Shown: one piece after another, positions 60,626-64,000 of the stretch
Position numbering within the stretch: the first letter of the stretch is position 1
Layout of the letters: each line of letters starts with the position of its first letter
Assembly: GCA_003118195.1 (NCBI GenBank)
Contig: BEXV01000135.1
Location: 78,434 to 142,433 of the forward strand
DNA length: 64,000 nt
Reading direction: 5' to 3'
Source of the DNA: Hemicentrotus pulcherrimus
Taxonomy: Eukaryota; Echinodermata; Echinoidea; Camarodonta; Strongylocentrotidae
The notes under the pieces: model-generated
The model's input: the letters and a program-made list of their open reading frames with translations, nothing else
Database searches by the model: none
Told to the model about the DNA's origin: nothing
Program-made: the position numbers and the translations under genes

Positions 60626-63600
60626 CTACTACTACTTGGAATATTCCTCGATGGTATAAGCAGATTCAGACATGCTTAGTCTAAGCAAGAAGAGAGTTGC
60701 TGATCTATGAATGGCATCTTATGCAGGGCAAAAATCACACAAATAATGTAACTAATGCTGTTCTTTCCTATAGCTCTGCAAACTGACTCTGGCTTTTCAA
60801 TCAATATTTTGATGAAAAGGAAGCCAAAATACGATATACTGTACGTTTACACACGTGAAGGACTTCTGAAATTCCAGCTGACAAACATTACAAATATGAT
60901 GCCTTTATGTAATATACGAAAGGTTTTGTTAACCTAATGTTTTAGCTGCAACATTGTAATTATATTATGTTTGTTTTTGCTTTCTCATTGTGACGGTCTT
61001 TACATCATCTTACAAGCGTTGGTTATCCACTTTAATTTTCAACGATAGAGACACTAAACCTCAGTGACCAGAGAAGATAATGGTATCTTGAAAACCAGAG
61101 ATCGCCGGTTAAAACCATATAAGGGTATATGTTTATTTATAATTCTGTACTCTTATGATTAAACTTTTCGTCTCAGTATAGTGTTTTTCCCCATGACGCG
61201 AAGGGCCGTTTTTTAACAGAATGTACCACTCAAGGGGCCAATCTTGTCTGTTTCTTTGAAATCTAAAAAACATTTTAGTGGCAGGGCTGCCCTTACTGAA
61301 TCACAAAAGTCTCTTAAACATATCCGTCATTTTTCTTTCATGTAAATGATTAAGCCTATAACTGCGTACCGCTAAATCTGTCTTAAAGGCAAGATCCATG
61401 TAAAGGCCACCTGTCTTCAGTGTTCACATATATTGCCCTTTAGAAACAAATATCTTTTGTGGAAACTATCTAGAAAGATCAGCTGTCTTCACTGGTCACT
61501 TTTGCTACATCTTCCTCTGTGACTTAATTGACACGATTGACTTGTACATTTGAATGTAAGGACCGGTCCGATAGAAACGTTACATGTGCTCATTCTAAAA
61601 GATAACGTCGCATCGGGCATGATACGAACGTTTTGTAACACCAGAGATTGTTTAGGAGGCCTGGTGAAGCCATCCTTTTAGTCAGTCAGGCCAGCATCAT
61701 TCATCGGTACCTCATAAAGATTTCAGCCAACGCATGAGCTAGTGCGATGTAACGGCAGCTCACCTGAACGGACTGACATCGACAGATTGCACTGGACCTC
61801 GCCTACGCACGCATGTCCAGCTGTTCACATCATAGTAACGAAGCTTCAAAGCTCCCGTGAAAGGCACTAGTTGACCACTGTTTTGCTTCATATCAGGTAT
61901 ATTTATGCCAGGTCTATCGTTTTACCAGTCCGTATGTTGGTTTTATCTTTTAACATATTTACAATGTAAAGTGATGTTGTGCGAAAGTGGTTGTTTTAAG
62001 GGCAAGCATCTAATAATGCCCATAAAATGTGAAAAATATCGCTGAAAATAGAAAATTACCACTTTTCCGATAATCTGCATCGCTAAGAGTAACTAAAGGC
62101 TTTGACGCTTCCATCACAGAACAGATCCGGGAGGAATACCACAATTATGTCTGGCTTTCTCACAGTAAAGCTCGTAAATACTCGTGTGTCTAGTGTAGGA
62201 GGAATGTAGTCTACACCCATCGAAACAATACAAGAACAACGACAAACTCATATGAATTATAAAAAAGGTCGTCAACAACCATTATTGAGTGCTTTGCATG
62301 AAAAACAATGTAAAAGATAAAGTAAAGAAAATACGTGTACATGTGTATAATGAGTGCTAATAATTCCTAGCTTATCTCTTCATTAGAATACATCCACCCC
62401 CTGATTTCAAGAAAACATTGCATTTTGAAGGTGCAGTGTGATTGGAACTGGTAGAGTAATTATCAGTCCCTTTTTGATGATTAGGAAGCATTCCTATAAC
62501 CGCCGAGATGGGAAGAAGAAATTAGTCGGGTTCCAATTACGATCAGTATTGATTGAAACGTCTGCTTCTTTAATACACACCCTGATGAATCAACTGACAT
62601 ATACTTCCAAAAAAGAGAGGCCAATGACCCTCTAAGCGAGCATTAGTCTTTTATTGTCAGAGGCCGGGGAATCTTCTTCTTGGATTTCTATTTCCCCTGC
62701 GGAAACAAACAGGACGATGCAAAGGTCTTTTACTTTCATACAGCATTGAATGTTTAAGGGTTCGATCTCGAGTATAGTCTAGGTTCTATTATGAACGCTA
62801 TAATCATAAACGTTTGCAGGTACTAATATGGTAATCCAGCTGCGTGCAGGGTTGCGCCAAAAGAGTTCCCTTATACTTATCTTTTCTACATCTAATAGAC
62901 AAACACATTACAAAGAATAGGTATCTAACATGTAAGGATCCGAATTTCAGACCCTTGATAATCCGATGACGGACGTTTAATTGTATTTTACATAATGTGA
63001 AAGTAAATACAAATTTGTACCATAACAGAGTTCGGGAATCCTGCCCATTCTTAGACTTTTAACGAGCAAAAATCTACAGGGCGCAAAAACAAAACAGATA
63101 CTGACCAAATCATTTACGGTTGAACTTCATTTTCATTCAACTTCTATTGCCTGTCCTTTCTTGTTTATATTCATAATCAAAGCTGCAGTTTACAAAATAG
63201 CCTTTAAACACGATGGCCATGTCCCGAGAGCTCAGCTGTTCAGGGTAGTATAGAATGCAGGCGTCTTTGATTGAAGCAATAATGCGACGTACAACTGAGA
63301 AACCTTGCTACGACTTGCTCCCTCAGCTGCCGTGAGCTCATCTTATTTCTGGAAAAAGCAACATGTAATCAGCCTCTGCAAATATTTTAGTTCATACCGC
63401 ACCGTATGGTTCATTCCCGAAATTTTGGAAAGCATTTGCAAAGTAAACATGACTGTATTTTGATTTGTTTTCTTCTTCTTCAAACATCATGTCAAAGAGG
63501 TGATTTGGAGCATGTCATCTAGGATTGTCTCTTCAAAGCTAACTGGATATTCCACATGACTGGTAACTAAGTCATTTTCTATGAATACCTAAGGCATGCT

Positions 63601-63760
63601 GGGAATATTTGGATTACAGCATATATCATATCTAGATGGTAATGACTGAAACGATTAATGGAATCAAGGGAGAAACTATGTGAAGAACCTGGCGCCGCTT
63701 AACCATCACTTGAGCTGTCGAAGGCGCTTTGGGAATTAATGTTTGAAGGATGGAGACTCA
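60626..63760. other. Gene-free sequence
   Basis: No supportable gene. AGCTGTCTTCACTGGTCAC (about 61480) loosely repeats ACCTGTCTTCAGTGTTCAC (about 61410). E-boxes CACCTG and CAGCTG occur near 61761-61822. Confidence 0.45.
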
Positions 63761-63761
63761 T

Positions 63762-63960
63762 AGAGAGAGAGAGAGAGAGAGAGTGAGAGTGAGAGGAAGA
63801 AAGAGTTAGAGAGTAAGATATAGAGAGAGAGATTGAAGAAGATAGACAGGGAGGGAAAGATAAAGTAGGGAGAGACAGAGAGAGGGTGTGTGTGTGTCTG
63901 GGAGAGAGAGAGAGAAAGAGAGATAGGGTAGAGATTGGGAAGACAGAAAGAAAATAGAAA
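63762..63960 (+). repeat. Compound GA-rich microsatellite
   Basis: (GA)n with GTGA, GATA and GGGA interruptions across 200 bases, with an internal (TG)n run at 63885-63898. Confidence 0.95.
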
Positions 63961-63967
63961 GGGAGCT

Positions 63968-64000
63968 TGTGTATTTGTGTGCGCGCGCGCGCGCGTGTGT
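63968..64000 (+). repeat. (TG)n/(CG)n microsatellite at window edge
   Basis: TTGTGTATTTGTGTG followed by about seven CG units and then TGTGT, cut by the window end. Alternating purine-pyrimidine of this kind can adopt Z-DNA. Confidence 0.95.

Noticed and set aside
1..64000. CRISPR array, bacterial operon or integrated virus
   Set aside because: No spaced identical repeats, ribosome-binding sites, coding density, or reverse transcriptase/capsid-like frames were seen.

Overview
The window is 64 kb of AT-rich animal nuclear DNA, roughly 36-38% G+C by eye. I find no protein-coding gene in it that I can support. The kind of DNA points to an invertebrate deuterostome, most likely an echinoderm and probably a sea urchin. 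The reasons are three diverged tRNA-derived SINEs of the deuterostome SINE2 style, many short non-autonomous DNA transposons with terminal inverted repeats, very abundant (GA)n microsatellites, and gaps of draft-assembly type. I recognised no bacterial, viral or organellar features. Sea urchin is an inference from repeat style, not from a diagnostic gene.

Layout. 1-11.3 kb: gene-free DNA with one long unrecognised ORF (404-976), a GA-rich block (2.5-2.8 kb), a small gap closed by poly-G (3.7 kb), a perfect 26-bp palindrome (5.65 kb) and an 87-bp tandem duplication (7.2-7.4 kb). 11.3-12.2 kb: a TA-flanked TIR element and a cluster of nested palindromes. 12.2-26.5 kb: intergenic or intronic sequence with microsatellites and two promoter-like motif clusters (13.27 and 22.65-22.83 kb). 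26.6-27.5 kb: a 39-bp duplication, a tRNA-Val-like SINE and copy 1 of a roughly 390-bp TIR family with TTAA ends. 31.4-35.4 kb: a 666-bp gap, then copy 2 (broken) and copy 3 of the same family. 37.4-38.8 kb: an E2F/NRF1/CCAAT-like motif cluster, a decayed minisatellite with a period near 38 bp, and a small element built of two 80-bp direct repeats between inverted ends. 40-47.8 kb: CT-, GA- and GAA-rich tracts and candidate regulatory DNA. 47.9-49.0 kb: a 953-bp Harbinger-like non-autonomous element with TAA duplications, interrupted by a 148-bp MITE and abutted by a minus-strand SINE. 49.4 kb: a 64-bp near-perfect palindrome. 50.8-51.1 kb: a 339-bp gap between (GA)n and poly-G. 51.5 kb to the end: candidate conserved non-coding DNA, a plus-strand SINE (53.3-53.6 kb), a three-copy diverged tandem repeat (54.7-55.0 kb), more (GA)n, and a compound GA/TG/CG microsatellite at the right edge.

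How it fits together. Nothing here forms an operon or pathway. The window is best read as intergenic or long-intron DNA shaped by small DNA transposons, SINEs and microsatellite growth, with a few AT-hook/homeobox-rich or CpG-containing stretches that could be enhancers or promoters of genes lying outside it. Most open reading frames are chance or low-complexity frames, and several lie wholly inside repeats. The most useful new observations are the internally replicated TIR family (27.1, 32.0 and 35.1 kb), the layered transposon at 47.9-49.0 kb, the palindromes at 12.1 and 49.4 kb, and the E2F/NRF1/CCAAT-type cluster at 37.8-37.9 kb.
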